Positions 17,362-25,735 of a DNA stretch of 64,000 nucleotides are shown piece after piece (the first letter of the stretch is position 1; every line of letters starts with the position of its first letter). Under the pieces are notes generated by a model. The model was not told where the DNA came from, did not search any database, and was given only the letters and a program-made list of their open reading frames with translations. Source of the stretch: an uncultured Paracoccaceae bacterium (lineage in GTDB: Bacteria > Pseudomonadota > Alphaproteobacteria > Rhodobacterales > Rhodobacteraceae). Position numbers and translations under genes: made by a program. The stretch is from positions 1 to 64,000 of the forward strand of contig CALFSV010000119.1 of assembly GCA_937916485.1 (NCBI GenBank), written 5' to 3'.

Positions 17362-18102
17362 ATGCTCGAGGTCAAGAATCTCTGCAAACACTTTGGTGGT
17401 ATTCGCGCCGTAGATGATTGCTCTTTCAAGGTGGAAAAAGGGTCGATCACTGCGCTGATCGGTCCCAATGGCGCGGGCAAGACGACGGCGTTCAATTGCA
17501 TCAGTCGCACGGCGCAACCTACCTCGGGCGAGGTCTGGCTGGATGGCCAGCGGATAGACCAGCTGCGCCCCAACAAGATCACGATGATGGGCCTAAGCCG
17601 GACGTTCCAGATCAGCCGCAACCTCTCCGAGATGACAGTGCTTGAGAACATGATCGTCCAGGCCAAGGTCGAGGGGTTTCGCGGCCTGTTCCGACCGGCC
17701 ATTTCGCCTGAAGAACGGGACAAGGCCATGGAGATCCTGGATTTCCTCGGCATCACCCGGATCGCCTACGAGGACGGGTCGAACCTGTCCTATGGGCAAA
17801 AGAAACTGATGGATTTCGGGGCGCTCTTGATGTCGGACCCCAAGATCATTCTGCTCGATGAACCAGCCGGCGGGGTCAATATGTCCCTGCTGGAAGAGAT
17901 CATGACCCATATTCGCCGTCTCAACGAACGCGGCCTGACGGTGCTGATCGTCGAACACAACATGGACCTTGTCATGCGGCTGTCCCACCGGGTCGTCGTC
18001 ATGGCCCAGGGCACCGTGATCTGCGAAGGCTCGCCCGACGTCGTTCGCAACGATCCGGCCGTTCTGGAAGCCTATCTTGGCATGCCGGAGGACGCAGCAT
18101 GA
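17362..18102 (+). CDS. Branched-chain-type ABC importer ATPase (LivG-like)
   Basis: 246 residues. Walker A GPNGAGKT, LivG-typical SRTFQISRNLSEMTVLENM, signature LSYGQKKL in place of the usual LSGGQ, Walker B IILLDEPAGGV and the switch His in LIVEHNMDLVM. It energises transport with the LivF-like ATPase, whose gene overlaps it by 4 bases. LivG proteins normally have LSYGQ, so the signature is not unusual. It is the second gene of the operon. Confidence 0.94.
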   Translation: MLEVKNLCKHFGGIRAVDDCSFKVEKGSITALIGPNGAGKTTAFNCISRTAQPTSGEVWLDGQRIDQLRPNKITMMGLSRTFQISRNLSEMTVLENMIVQAKVEGFRGLFRPAISPEERDKAMEILDFLGITRIAYEDGSNLSYGQKKLMDFGALLMSDPKIILLDEPAGGVNMSLLEEIMTHIRRLNERGLTVLIVEHNMDLVMRLSHRVVVMAQGTVICEGSPDVVRNDPAVLEAYLGMPEDAA

Positions 18103-18827
18103 GCGATTTTCTAACCGTCAAAGGTGTGACCGCGGGATATGGCGATGGCCCGGCCATTCTGGATGACGCCCATATGACCGTTCAGAAGGGCAAGGTGCAT
18201 TGCATCATTGGCCCCAACGGCGCGGGCAAGTCCACGTTGATGAAGGCGATTGCCGGTATGTTGCCCCTGCGCAAAGGCGAGATCGCGTTCAAGGGCGAGA
18301 ACATTGCAGGCCAGCGGCCCGACCAGATGCTGCGCCGGGGCATCGCCTTTGTCCCGCAAGAGCGGGCTCTGTTTCCCAAGATGACCGTTCGCGAAAACCT
18401 GAAGATGGGCGGCTACATCCTGAACAACGACAAGGCTCTGACATCGCGCATCGACGAGATTTTCGACCGTTTCCCGATCCTCAAGGAGCGGGCTGATCAG
18501 CATGCCGGTACGATGTCAGGTGGCCAGCAACAGACCCTTGCCATGGCCCGGACTTTGATCCTGCGGCCCGAGGTCGTGATGTTTGACGAACCCTCGCTGG
18601 GACTGGCGCCCAAGATCGTGCGGGAAATGTTCGGGATCGTCCGGATGATCGCAGACACCGGGGTCACGGTCCTCTTGGTGGAACAGAACGCGGTCATGGG
18701 CCTCAAGAATGCCGATTGGGGCGTTGTCCTCGACCTTGGCCGGACCCTGTTTGAAGGTCCTTCAACCGAAGTTCTGGCCGACCCGCGCATTCAAGAGCTT
18801 TACCTCGGGGGCCGCAGGGCCGCCTAA
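18099..18827 (+). CDS. Branched-chain-type ABC importer ATPase (LivF-like)
   Basis: 242 residues. Walker A GPNGAGKST, LivF motif RGIAFVPQERALFPKMTVRENL, signature MSGGQQQTLAMARTL, Walker B VMFDEPSLGLAP, and LLVEQNAVMGL. It starts inside the end of the LivG-like gene (ATGA overlap) and is followed after 15 bases by the permease gene. All motifs for ATP hydrolysis are present. Confidence 0.94.
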   Translation: MSDFLTVKGVTAGYGDGPAILDDAHMTVQKGKVHCIIGPNGAGKSTLMKAIAGMLPLRKGEIAFKGENIAGQRPDQMLRRGIAFVPQERALFPKMTVRENLKMGGYILNNDKALTSRIDEIFDRFPILKERADQHAGTMSGGQQQTLAMARTLILRPEVVMFDEPSLGLAPKIVREMFGIVRMIADTGVTVLLVEQNAVMGLKNADWGVVLDLGRTLFEGPSTEVLADPRIQELYLGGRRAA

Positions 18828-18842
18828 GCCAAAGGGAACGAC

Positions 18843-19721
18843 ATGGATCAGATCATTCAGGTGGCCGTGCTGGGGATCGGGCTCGGCGGTGTCTTTGCTC
18901 TTATGGGGTCCGGGCTTAGCCTTGTCTTTGGGGTCATGCGGATCGTCAATCTTGCCCACCCCTCGTTGATTATCGGGGGAGCCTATATCGCCTATTGGGG
19001 GTTCAAGCTTTACGGCGTTGACCCGCTGATCATGCTGCCGGTCTGTGCCGTGATCCTCGCGGTGACGGGTATCCTGTTCTACAAGGCCTTCTTCGAAAGG
19101 GACGCCAAGAGTGCGACCTATTCCGAAATGACGGTCCTTTTGACCTTTGCCATCGCGATGATTGTCGAAGGGGCGCTGGGCGCCGCCTTTTCAAACACCC
19201 AGCGTGTGACCTCACCGGTCTATGCGACGGATGCCTTCTTTATCGGGGATGTTTTCATCCCCAAAGGCCAGCTTTATGCTGGAATAGTCTCGATTATGAT
19301 CATTGGCCTGCTGGCGGCCTTCCTCAAGTATTCGCGCCTTGGGTACGCTATTCGGGCAACGACCCAGAACCGCGAGGCGGCCGCCCTTTTGGGTGTCAAT
19401 GTGAACATGGTCGGGCTGATGTCCTTTGCCATCGGGATCGGGTTGGCGGGGGCCGCGGGGGCGCTAACGTCATTTGTTTTCAGCTTTTTTCCGGCCAAGC
19501 ATTGGGAATGGGTCGCCATTCTGATGTCCCTTGTCGTGATGGGCGGAATGGGGTCGATCCTTGGCACCGTTATAGCCGCCTTTTCACTATCGATCGTGGC
19601 GGCCTTCGTGGGGACCTGGATCGGCTCCACCTGGTCGACCATGACCTTCTTCCTCGCGTTGTTCCTTGTCCTGCTGTTCCGGCCCCAGGGCCTGTTCGGC
19701 GAGAAGCCGGAGTTGGTATAG
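18843..19721 (+). CDS. Branched-chain-type ABC importer permease (LivH-like)
   Basis: 292 residues with about eight hydrophobic segments. The N terminus (AVLGIGLGGVFALMGSGLSLVFGVMRIVN) has the LivH pattern, and RLGYAIRATTQNREAAALLGVNV is the cytoplasmic coupling region. Ribosome site AAAGGGA precedes the ATG. Its stop codon abuts the start of the LivM-like gene with no gap, so the two permeases are likely made in equal amounts. Normal length. Confidence 0.93.
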   Translation: MDQIIQVAVLGIGLGGVFALMGSGLSLVFGVMRIVNLAHPSLIIGGAYIAYWGFKLYGVDPLIMLPVCAVILAVTGILFYKAFFERDAKSATYSEMTVLLTFAIAMIVEGALGAAFSNTQRVTSPVYATDAFFIGDVFIPKGQLYAGIVSIMIIGLLAAFLKYSRLGYAIRATTQNREAAALLGVNVNMVGLMSFAIGIGLAGAAGALTSFVFSFFPAKHWEWVAILMSLVVMGGMGSILGTVIAAFSLSIVAAFVGTWIGSTWSTMTFFLALFLVLLFRPQGLFGEKPELV

Positions 19722-20759
19722 ATGTCTGACACGATGCAAGAAACCAGCGCCGTTCTTGAGGCGCGCAAGGCCTATAACGAGACGCTCAGGATCAAGGCGG
19801 ATCAGAGCAGGGCGACTTGGTTTCCAATCACCCTGATGATCCTGCTGATGGCTTTGCCGCTGCTTCAGTTCACGGGCAACTACAACTACATGCTGCACAT
19901 GGTCTTGCTGACAGCCTCTTACGTGGCGATGGCGTCCAGCTGGAACATCCTTGGCGGGTTCGCTGGATACATCTCGCTGGGTCACAACGTGTTCTTCTGT
20001 ATCGGCGGCTATTTTGCCGGGATGCTTGTCGCGCGTTATGGCTGGTCGGGCATCGCGCTGGCCCCGCTGGCGGGGCTGGTCGCGGCGCTCTTTGGCTATG
20101 CCATCGGTCTGATCACCCTGCGGGTCCGGGGACCGTCCTTCATCATTTCGTCCATCGCATTGGTGATGATTGCCCGCCTGCTGTTTGACCATTGGAAGTT
20201 CGTCGGCGGCGCAAACGGCGTCACCCTGCCGCCGACCGAGTTGTCGGTGCAATGGGCCAAGCTGCCCTATTACTATGCCATGCTCTTTATCGCGGCCTTT
20301 ACCGTCTGGTGCTCGTACAAGATCAAGCATTCGAAATTCGGGCTGGGTCTGCGCGCCATCTCCAAGGATGAGATCAAGGCCGAAGCGGCGGGCATCGACA
20401 CCCGGTTCTACAAGGTGACTGCCTTTGCCCTGTCCGCGTTCTTTGTCGGCATGACGGGTGCGGTCTGGGGTGAATACCTGACCTACATCCGGCCTTCGAT
20501 CTTTCTGGTGATCCTGATCGCGGCCTACATGGTGCTGATGTGTATCCTGGGCGGCAAAGGGACGATTGCCGGGCCGGTGATCGGGGCCATCCTGCTGACC
20601 GCGTTCAACGAATTCTTCGTCGCCACGATGGGCGCGTCGGAATTGAACATTCTGGGGACGGGCGTGATCATGGCGGTCTGCCTGATGTTCTTTCCCCACG
20701 GCATCGTGGGGACGCTTGCCCGCAAGGGCAAACTGCCAAAAATCTTGAACTGGGACTAA
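19722..20759 (+). CDS. Branched-chain-type ABC importer permease (LivM-like)
   Basis: 345 residues, roughly ten hydrophobic segments after a charged cytoplasmic N terminus of about 30 residues. SWNILGGFAGYISLGHNVFFCIGGY is the LivM signature, and GLGLRAISKDEIKAEAAGIDTRFYKV is the coupling loop. Last gene of the operon; the convergent LacI gene ends 20 bases beyond its stop, and I see no strong terminator in between. Confidence 0.93.
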   Translation: MSDTMQETSAVLEARKAYNETLRIKADQSRATWFPITLMILLMALPLLQFTGNYNYMLHMVLLTASYVAMASSWNILGGFAGYISLGHNVFFCIGGYFAGMLVARYGWSGIALAPLAGLVAALFGYAIGLITLRVRGPSFIISSIALVMIARLLFDHWKFVGGANGVTLPPTELSVQWAKLPYYYAMLFIAAFTVWCSYKIKHSKFGLGLRAISKDEIKAEAAGIDTRFYKVTAFALSAFFVGMTGAVWGEYLTYIRPSIFLVILIAAYMVLMCILGGKGTIAGPVIGAILLTAFNEFFVATMGASELNILGTGVIMAVCLMFFPHGIVGTLARKGKLPKILNWD

Positions 20760-20779
20760 GCCGGTTTGGTCGGCTTGGT

Positions 20780-21808
20780 CTAGTCGGCGGGGGGCGGACC
20801 CACGCTCCCCCGTTTGATCAGTGTGACGGGCAGGACCATTTCAGACGGGGCCGTTGCCTCGGGGTCGGTCATCATGCGCACCAAAAGGCGCGCGCTTTCC
20901 TGACCGACCCCGAAAAGCTCGATCCTGACGGTCGTGAGACCCGGACGGAGGCGGTCGAGATACGGCATGTCGTTGTAGCCGGTGACGGAAATCTGACCGG
21001 GACAGTCTATGCCGCGGTCCTTGAGAAACTGAATCGCACCCAACGCCAGCCGGTCGTTGGCGCAAAGAATTGCGGTAGGGTTCCAATCAACCAGTAGCTG
21101 TTCCGCGCAGCGCGATCCTTCTGCCTCGTCAAAGCGGGCAGACTGGATGACGCCCTCGGGCGGCAAAGGGAGCCCCATCCTTGCGACCGCATCTTCAAAC
21201 GATTTGCGCCGAAACCGACCCGTCGACAGGTTTTCAGGTCCGGCGATATGGGCGATCCGGCGGTGGCCCTGTTCATGAAGATGGCTGAGGACCAAGCGAA
21301 CGCCCAGACCGTCATCGTTCACGACAGCAGGAATGCCCTCTGCCTCGATCTTGCGGTTGACTGTCACGACGGGTGTCCCTGCACGGGCGACTTCGATGAT
21401 CTTGGGGTCATCGCGTAGCACAGCGGCATGAATAATCCCGTCCACACCACGCTCGCGCAGCACGTCAACCAAAAGGCTTTCGCGTGATGGCAGGCTGTCT
21501 GTGTTTACCATTATGACGGCATAGCCCAAAGGCTCCAGCACGCTTTCGACGCCACGCAGGATTGGCGGAAAGATCGTGTTGGTGATGTCGGGGATCATAA
21601 GGCCAACTGTCATTGTACGGTTGGTTCGCAGGCCCGCGGCAAGCCTGTTCGGGCGATAGCCCAACCGTTCTGCCGCCGCCTTGATCTTGTCGACCAGATC
21701 GTCGGTAATCAACGCGCCGTTCGACGGGTTCAGGGCGCGGGACACGGTTGAGACATGAACACCGGTTTCTCGGGCTATGTCCCGAAGCGTTGGTGTCTGC
21801 TTCTTCAT
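20780..21808 (-). CDS. LacI-family transcriptional regulator (copy 1)
   Basis: 342 residues. The N-terminal helix-turn-helix TLRDIARETGVHVSTVSRALNP and hinge RPNRLAAGLRT are canonical. The rest is a periplasmic-binding-protein-like ligand domain (VGLMIPDITNTIFPPILRG; ISVTGYNDMPYLDRLRPGLTT). It binds operator DNA as a dimer and is released or tightened by a small molecule. Another LacI protein encoded at 36028 matches it closely throughout and has the same recognition helix. A palindromic operator lies about 90 bases upstream of its own start, suggesting autoregulation and control of the divergent reductase operon. The ribosome site is weak. Confidence 0.94.
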   Translation of the reverse strand: MKKQTPTLRDIARETGVHVSTVSRALNPSNGALITDDLVDKIKAAAERLGYRPNRLAAGLRTNRTMTVGLMIPDITNTIFPPILRGVESVLEPLGYAVIMVNTDSLPSRESLLVDVLRERGVDGIIHAAVLRDDPKIIEVARAGTPVVTVNRKIEAEGIPAVVNDDGLGVRLVLSHLHEQGHRRIAHIAGPENLSTGRFRRKSFEDAVARMGLPLPPEGVIQSARFDEAEGSRCAEQLLVDWNPTAILCANDRLALGAIQFLKDRGIDCPGQISVTGYNDMPYLDRLRPGLTTVRIELFGVGQESARLLVRMMTDPEATAPSEMVLPVTLIKRGSVGPPPAD

Positions 21809-21897
21809 TCGACTGCCATGTCCTGTCCCTGACTACGATTTGGTTTGCTTGCTGCAAGTGTTATTCGTGAAAATCTGCACTCTAAACATAGAATTGG

Positions 21898-21911
21898 TGC
21901 AATCGATTGCA
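21898..21911. promoter_or_regulatory. LacI-type operator near the lacI-like gene
   Basis: TGCAATCGATTGCA is a perfect 14-bp palindrome with the same core as the 20-bp site at 15641. It lies 90 bases upstream of the lacI-like start codon, fitting autoregulation. Confidence 0.8.
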
Positions 21912-22035
21912 ACATGAACTGATGCGGCATTTGAAGACCGGAAACAGGCAGGTTTGGTCAAAGTTCTTCGTCCAATACGGCGGCGCTAGGAAGGACGCCG
22001 ACAGGGTGGAAGTTGGCAAACGATACTCACTTTGC

Positions 22036-22047
22036 GCAATCGGTTGC
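22036..22047. promoter_or_regulatory. LacI-type operator, first of two before the reductase gene
   Basis: GCAATCGGTTGC has one difference from the palindromic core and lies 140 bases upstream of the reductase ATG. Confidence 0.7.
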
Positions 22048-22090
22048 AGAAACGCCTTGACCGGTCAAACCGGGCCAACTATCAAGTTAC

Positions 22091-22102
22091 GCAACCGATT
22101 GC
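22091..22102. promoter_or_regulatory. LacI-type operator, second of two before the reductase gene
   Basis: GCAACCGATTGC has one difference from the palindromic core and begins 55 bases after the previous site, about five helical turns, so both sites face the same side of the DNA. Confidence 0.7.
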
Positions 22103-22186
22103 ATAATCAGTACAAACACGAATCAATCTTGGAACTTCGGCACAACGTTTTGGGCCGTGACGGTCACTAGGATGAAAGGACCCAAC

Positions 22187-23155
22187 ATGACAAAACTGAC
22201 CCTTGGGTGGATCGGAATGGGCCGCATGGGTTTCCCCATGGCCGAACGGCTGGTCAAGGCCGGCTACGACGTACATGTCTGGAACCGGACCCGCAGCAAG
22301 GCAGAGCCGCTTGAGGCGAAAGGTGCGACCCTCGTCGACAGCCCCGCCGATCTGGCAGGTGTCGATATCCTGTTCACCATGGTTTCGACGGGCAAGGATC
22401 TTGAGCAGGTCTACTTTGGCGAAAACGGCGTTCTTTCGGGAGACAAGAACCCCGCAATCTTCGTCGATTGCTCCTCGATCGCGGTCGAACAGTCCGTCGA
22501 TATGCGCGCCCGTCTTGCCGCCCGTGGCGCTGAGTTCGTCGCCTCTCCGGTCAGCGGTAACGGAAAATGCGTCAAGTCCGGTAAGCTGTCTGCCGTCAGC
22601 TCTGGCCCCAAGGCCGCCTTTGACAAGGTGTCGCCGATGATCAACGCCATTGCGGGCGCCGGTGTGTCCTACGTGGGCGAAGGTGAGCTTTCGCGCTTCT
22701 GCAAGATCGCGCACAACGTCCATCTGGGCGTCGTCATCCAGAACCTGATCGAGATCGTGGTGCTGGCCGAAAAGGCCGGCGTGCCGCGTGCGGCGTTCCT
22801 TGATTTCATGAACAACTCGGTCATGGGATCGGTGTTCACGCGCTACAAGAGCAACGCGATTATCAACCTTGATTATACCACGACCTTTACGCCCGAGCTT
22901 CTGCGCAAGGACCTGGACCTTGGGCTTAGTGCGGCCCGTGGCCTTGGCGTGCCGATGCCGGTGACCGCGACCACCCGCGAGGCGCTGCAAGGTCACTTCG
23001 GGATGGCAACCCTCAAGGAAGACCCGGAGGCCTATCTGGCCCTCGATTTCACCACGATGCTTGAAACCGTGGCGATCCAGTCCGGGCTTGAGCTGAAGAG
23101 CGAGGAAACACCCTATCCGACGGGCCTCGAAATTCCGGCACAAGCGGCCGAATGA
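22187..23155 (+). CDS. 3-hydroxyisobutyrate dehydrogenase-family oxidoreductase
   Basis: About 322 residues from ATG 22187, which has GAAAGGA 6-7 bases upstream (the longer start at 22157 lacks a site). The dinucleotide-binding motif GWIGMGRMGFPMAERL is at the N terminus, the family's substrate loop appears as SPVSGNGKCVKSGKL, and the catalytic Lys lies in FCKIAHNVHLG. Family members interconvert beta-hydroxy acids and semialdehydes with NAD(P), e.g. hydroxyisobutyrate, tartronate semialdehyde or hydroxymethylglutarate. The substrate here is unknown. Two LacI-type operators lie upstream, and a glutathione transferase gene follows after 4 bases, suggesting a joint pathway. Confidence 0.88.
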   Translation: MTKLTLGWIGMGRMGFPMAERLVKAGYDVHVWNRTRSKAEPLEAKGATLVDSPADLAGVDILFTMVSTGKDLEQVYFGENGVLSGDKNPAIFVDCSSIAVEQSVDMRARLAARGAEFVASPVSGNGKCVKSGKLSAVSSGPKAAFDKVSPMINAIAGAGVSYVGEGELSRFCKIAHNVHLGVVIQNLIEIVVLAEKAGVPRAAFLDFMNNSVMGSVFTRYKSNAIINLDYTTTFTPELLRKDLDLGLSAARGLGVPMPVTATTREALQGHFGMATLKEDPEAYLALDFTTMLETVAIQSGLELKSEETPYPTGLEIPAQAAE

Positions 23156-23159
23156 TCCG

Positions 23160-23936
23160 ATGAAAAGGTTTGTGCTCTACAACGCACCTCAGTCCACTTG
23201 CAGTCAGCGGGTCCGTTACGCGCTGCATGCAAAAGGAATGGCGTTTGAAGAGCACAAGCTGGACCTTTTCTCGGGCGATCAACTGAAGCCTGAGTATCTG
23301 ACCATCAATCCAAACGGCGTCGTGCCGGCTCTGATGGATGATGGCCAACCGGTTCTCGATAGTGCGGTCATTCTCGAATACCTTGAGGATATTGCGCCCG
23401 ACGTTTCACCTTTGCGGCCCACGACCCCCGTCGAGGTCGCAAAGATGCGGGCCATGATGCGCTTCATCGACGAGGTGCCGACACCCGCTATCCGGACACC
23501 GTCCTACAATCTGGCGTTCCTGCCGCATTTTCAGGCCATGTCGGACGAGGCTTTTCAGGCACTGTGTGACAGCAAGCCCCTGCGCCGCGAATTTCTGATG
23601 CGCATGGGAAAGACAGGCTTTTCAGAGGCGGACATGGCCGAGGCTATGGGCCGCCTTCGTCGCGGGATCGAGCGCATGTCCCTTTGGCTGAGGGAAAGCG
23701 GCGGGCCATGGCTCATGGGGGCTGAGCTGTCGCTTGTCGATATTGCAGTCATGCCGGTCATCGTGCGCATGGACGATATCAACCTGGGCCATGTCTGGGA
23801 CAATCACCCCGAGATTGGCGACTGGCTGGACCGGATCCGGGACACCGCGCCCTTTTCACAGACCTACTATCACGGTGCGCTCTTGACCGAGAAGTACCCG
23901 CATCTGGCCGAAATCCGAGCGGCGAAGGCGATCTGA
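23160..23936 (+). CDS. Glutathione S-transferase, beta-etherase (LigF)-like
   Basis: 258 residues. The N-terminal thioredoxin-like domain has the active-site region QSTCSQRVRYALHAKGM, the cis-Pro stretch NPNGVVPALMDDGQPV and the gamma-glutamyl site DSAVILEYLED. The C-terminal helical domain includes SLVDIAVMPVIVRM. Overall layout and the long C-terminal domain recall LigF-type enzymes, which cleave beta-aryl ethers with glutathione. The assignment beyond GST is tentative. It starts 4 bases after the reductase gene, so the two are probably co-expressed from the LacI-controlled region. Confidence 0.85.
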   Translation: MKRFVLYNAPQSTCSQRVRYALHAKGMAFEEHKLDLFSGDQLKPEYLTINPNGVVPALMDDGQPVLDSAVILEYLEDIAPDVSPLRPTTPVEVAKMRAMMRFIDEVPTPAIRTPSYNLAFLPHFQAMSDEAFQALCDSKPLRREFLMRMGKTGFSEADMAEAMGRLRRGIERMSLWLRESGGPWLMGAELSLVDIAVMPVIVRMDDINLGHVWDNHPEIGDWLDRIRDTAPFSQTYYHGALLTEKYPHLAEIRAAKAI

Positions 23937-24022
23937 CAGTGGATCTCATGGCCGAAAGACAACAAAACTCAAGTGTTTGCCCAACGGGCCGCACAGTTAG
24001 ACACTGACGAGAGGACGCCTTC

Positions 24023-24823
24023 ATGACCGCGACGGCCAAGATACACGACCTTCGCAGCGCATCCGAAGCCCACGAAACCGTGGTGACAGGACATAACGTC
24101 CGGATGGAATTTCCGGGTCCGGTAATCGCGCTGGAAGACGCAACATTCGGAATTCGAAAGGGAGAGTTCGTTTCCCTGATCGGACCTTCGGGATGTGGGA
24201 AGTCAACGCTTTTGCGGATGGTCGCCGGATTGTTGAATCCGACGGGTGGTCGGATCAGCGTCAATGGTACTCCCATGGTGGGGCCGCGTGCCGAAATCGG
24301 CATGATGTTCCAGAAGGCGACTTTGCTGGATTGGAAGCCCGTCCTCGACAACGTTCTGCTACCCAACACACTGGCGGGCCGTGTCACCAATGCTGACCGC
24401 GAGCGTGCGGTGGACCTGTTGCACATGGTCGGCCTCAAAGGGTTTGAGTTTGCGTTTCCCCGGCAGCTTTCGGGCGGCATGCAGCAGCGGGTCGCTTTGG
24501 CGCGCCTTTTGAATTCCGGTGCAGATGTTCTGCTTCTGGACGAGCCCTTCGGCGCTTTGGATGAATTTACGCGTGAGCGCCTGAACATCGAACTGATGCG
24601 CATTCAGGCCCAGATCGGGGCCACCATCGTCTTTGTGACCCACAACATCCAGGAAGCCGTGTTCCTTGCCGACCGGGTGTTCGTGATGACGCCGCGCCCA
24701 GGCCGTATTGCCGCCGAAGTGGAAGTGAACCTTCCGCGTCCGCGCACCATTGAACAAATGAAAAGCCCGGAATTCACCGAAACCGCATTCAACATCCGCG
24801 ACACGCTGGGAGGCTTCATATGA
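24023..24823 (+). CDS. ABC importer ATPase of the nitrate/taurine/sulfonate type
   Basis: 266 residues. Walker A GPSGCGKST, the family motif IGMMFQKATLLDWKPVLDNVLLP (Q-loop inside), signature LSGGMQQRVALARLL, Walker B LLLDEPFGALDE and switch His in VTHNIQEAVFLADRV. The pattern is that of SsuB/TauB. GAGAGGAC lies upstream. It overlaps the permease start (ATGA). This type of importer brings in small organic or sulfonated compounds, pyrimidine precursors or phthalate-like acids; sequence does not say which. Confidence 0.93.
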   Translation: MTATAKIHDLRSASEAHETVVTGHNVRMEFPGPVIALEDATFGIRKGEFVSLIGPSGCGKSTLLRMVAGLLNPTGGRISVNGTPMVGPRAEIGMMFQKATLLDWKPVLDNVLLPNTLAGRVTNADRERAVDLLHMVGLKGFEFAFPRQLSGGMQQRVALARLLNSGADVLLLDEPFGALDEFTRERLNIELMRIQAQIGATIVFVTHNIQEAVFLADRVFVMTPRPGRIAAEVEVNLPRPRTIEQMKSPEFTETAFNIRDTLGGFI

Positions 24824-25710
24824 GCGAACAATCCTTTTCCGACGTTCCGATGGAAAAGCCGAAGACCGTTCCGGCCTGGCTGCAGCATTTGATCGTCTTT
24901 TCCGTGTTCATCGGCATCTGGGAAATGGCGGTCCAGCTTAACTGGGTATCTGCCCTCATTCTGCCTTCACCGTTTGCGGTTGTTTTTGCCTGGTGGGACC
25001 TGGCGGTAGTACGGGCCCTGATATGGGACGACTTCTTCGTTACCCTGACAGAAGTTATGGTTGGCTTCGGTTTCGGCGCGGCGTTTGGAACAGTGATCGC
25101 CGTCAGCAGCGTCATGTTGCCCACCTTCCGGCGTCTGGTTTCTCCCTATATGGTGGCGCTGCAGGTCACACCGCGTATCGCCGTCGCACCCATCATCGTC
25201 GCATGGCTTGGCTTTGGGATGGAGCCCAAGATCGCAATCGCCGCGATCATCTGTTTCTTCCCGATCTTTATCAATACCTTGACGGGTCTGATGCAGGTCG
25301 ATGAAGACCGGATGGAAATGTTTGCCTCAATGCGGGCCAACCGCTGGCAGATCTTCCGTCATCTTCAACTGCCCGGCGCGATGCCGATCATCATGGCGGG
25401 CTACAAGACCGGCATCAGCCTTGCCCTGATCGGCGCCATCGTGGGCGAATTCGTGTCTGCGAGCGTCGGACTTGGTGTTCGCATTCAGCAGTTCAGCTAT
25501 CAGCTTTTGCTGCCTCAGGCCTTTGCCTGCCTCATCATGCTGACCGTGATGGGCCTTACCCTTTATGGCGCGGCAAGCCTTGTCGACCGTCATGTCGTGT
25601 TTTGGAAGCACGACGCCCTCTTGGCCAAGATATCGCGCAAACTGCGGACGCGATATACCGACCTGCTATCGCGGGATCGGTCCGGCAGCGCAGTGACCAA
25701 AACGGCGTAA
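24820..25710 (+). CDS. ABC importer permease of the SsuC/TauC type
   Basis: 296 residues, six membrane helices. ALQVTPRIAVAPIIVAWLGFGMEPKIAIA and the coupling loop around RANRWQIFRHLQLPGAMPIIMAGYK are typical. It forms a homodimeric channel served by the ATPase encoded just upstream, with which it overlaps by 4 bases. The binding-protein gene follows 25 bases downstream after its own good ribosome site. Confidence 0.92.
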   Translation: MSEQSFSDVPMEKPKTVPAWLQHLIVFSVFIGIWEMAVQLNWVSALILPSPFAVVFAWWDLAVVRALIWDDFFVTLTEVMVGFGFGAAFGTVIAVSSVMLPTFRRLVSPYMVALQVTPRIAVAPIIVAWLGFGMEPKIAIAAIICFFPIFINTLTGLMQVDEDRMEMFASMRANRWQIFRHLQLPGAMPIIMAGYKTGISLALIGAIVGEFVSASVGLGVRIQQFSYQLLLPQAFACLIMLTVMGLTLYGAASLVDRHVVFWKHDALLAKISRKLRTRYTDLLSRDRSGSAVTKTA

Positions 25711-25735
25711 CCGATATTATCTGGGAGGATAAATC

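Larger units (their letters stand above)
21809..22186. promoter_or_regulatory. Divergent control region with three LacI-type operators
   Basis: 378 bases between the LacI gene (minus strand) and the reductase gene (plus strand). No gene is convincing here. Three copies of the GCAATCGATTGC-like dyad lie at 21898, 22036 and 22091, so cooperative or looped repression is plausible. Confidence 0.75.

Noticed and set aside
16007..20759. Naming the five-gene importer livKHMGF for leucine uptake
   Set aside because: The family includes importers of urea, amides and aromatic acids; nothing in the sequence identifies the ligand.
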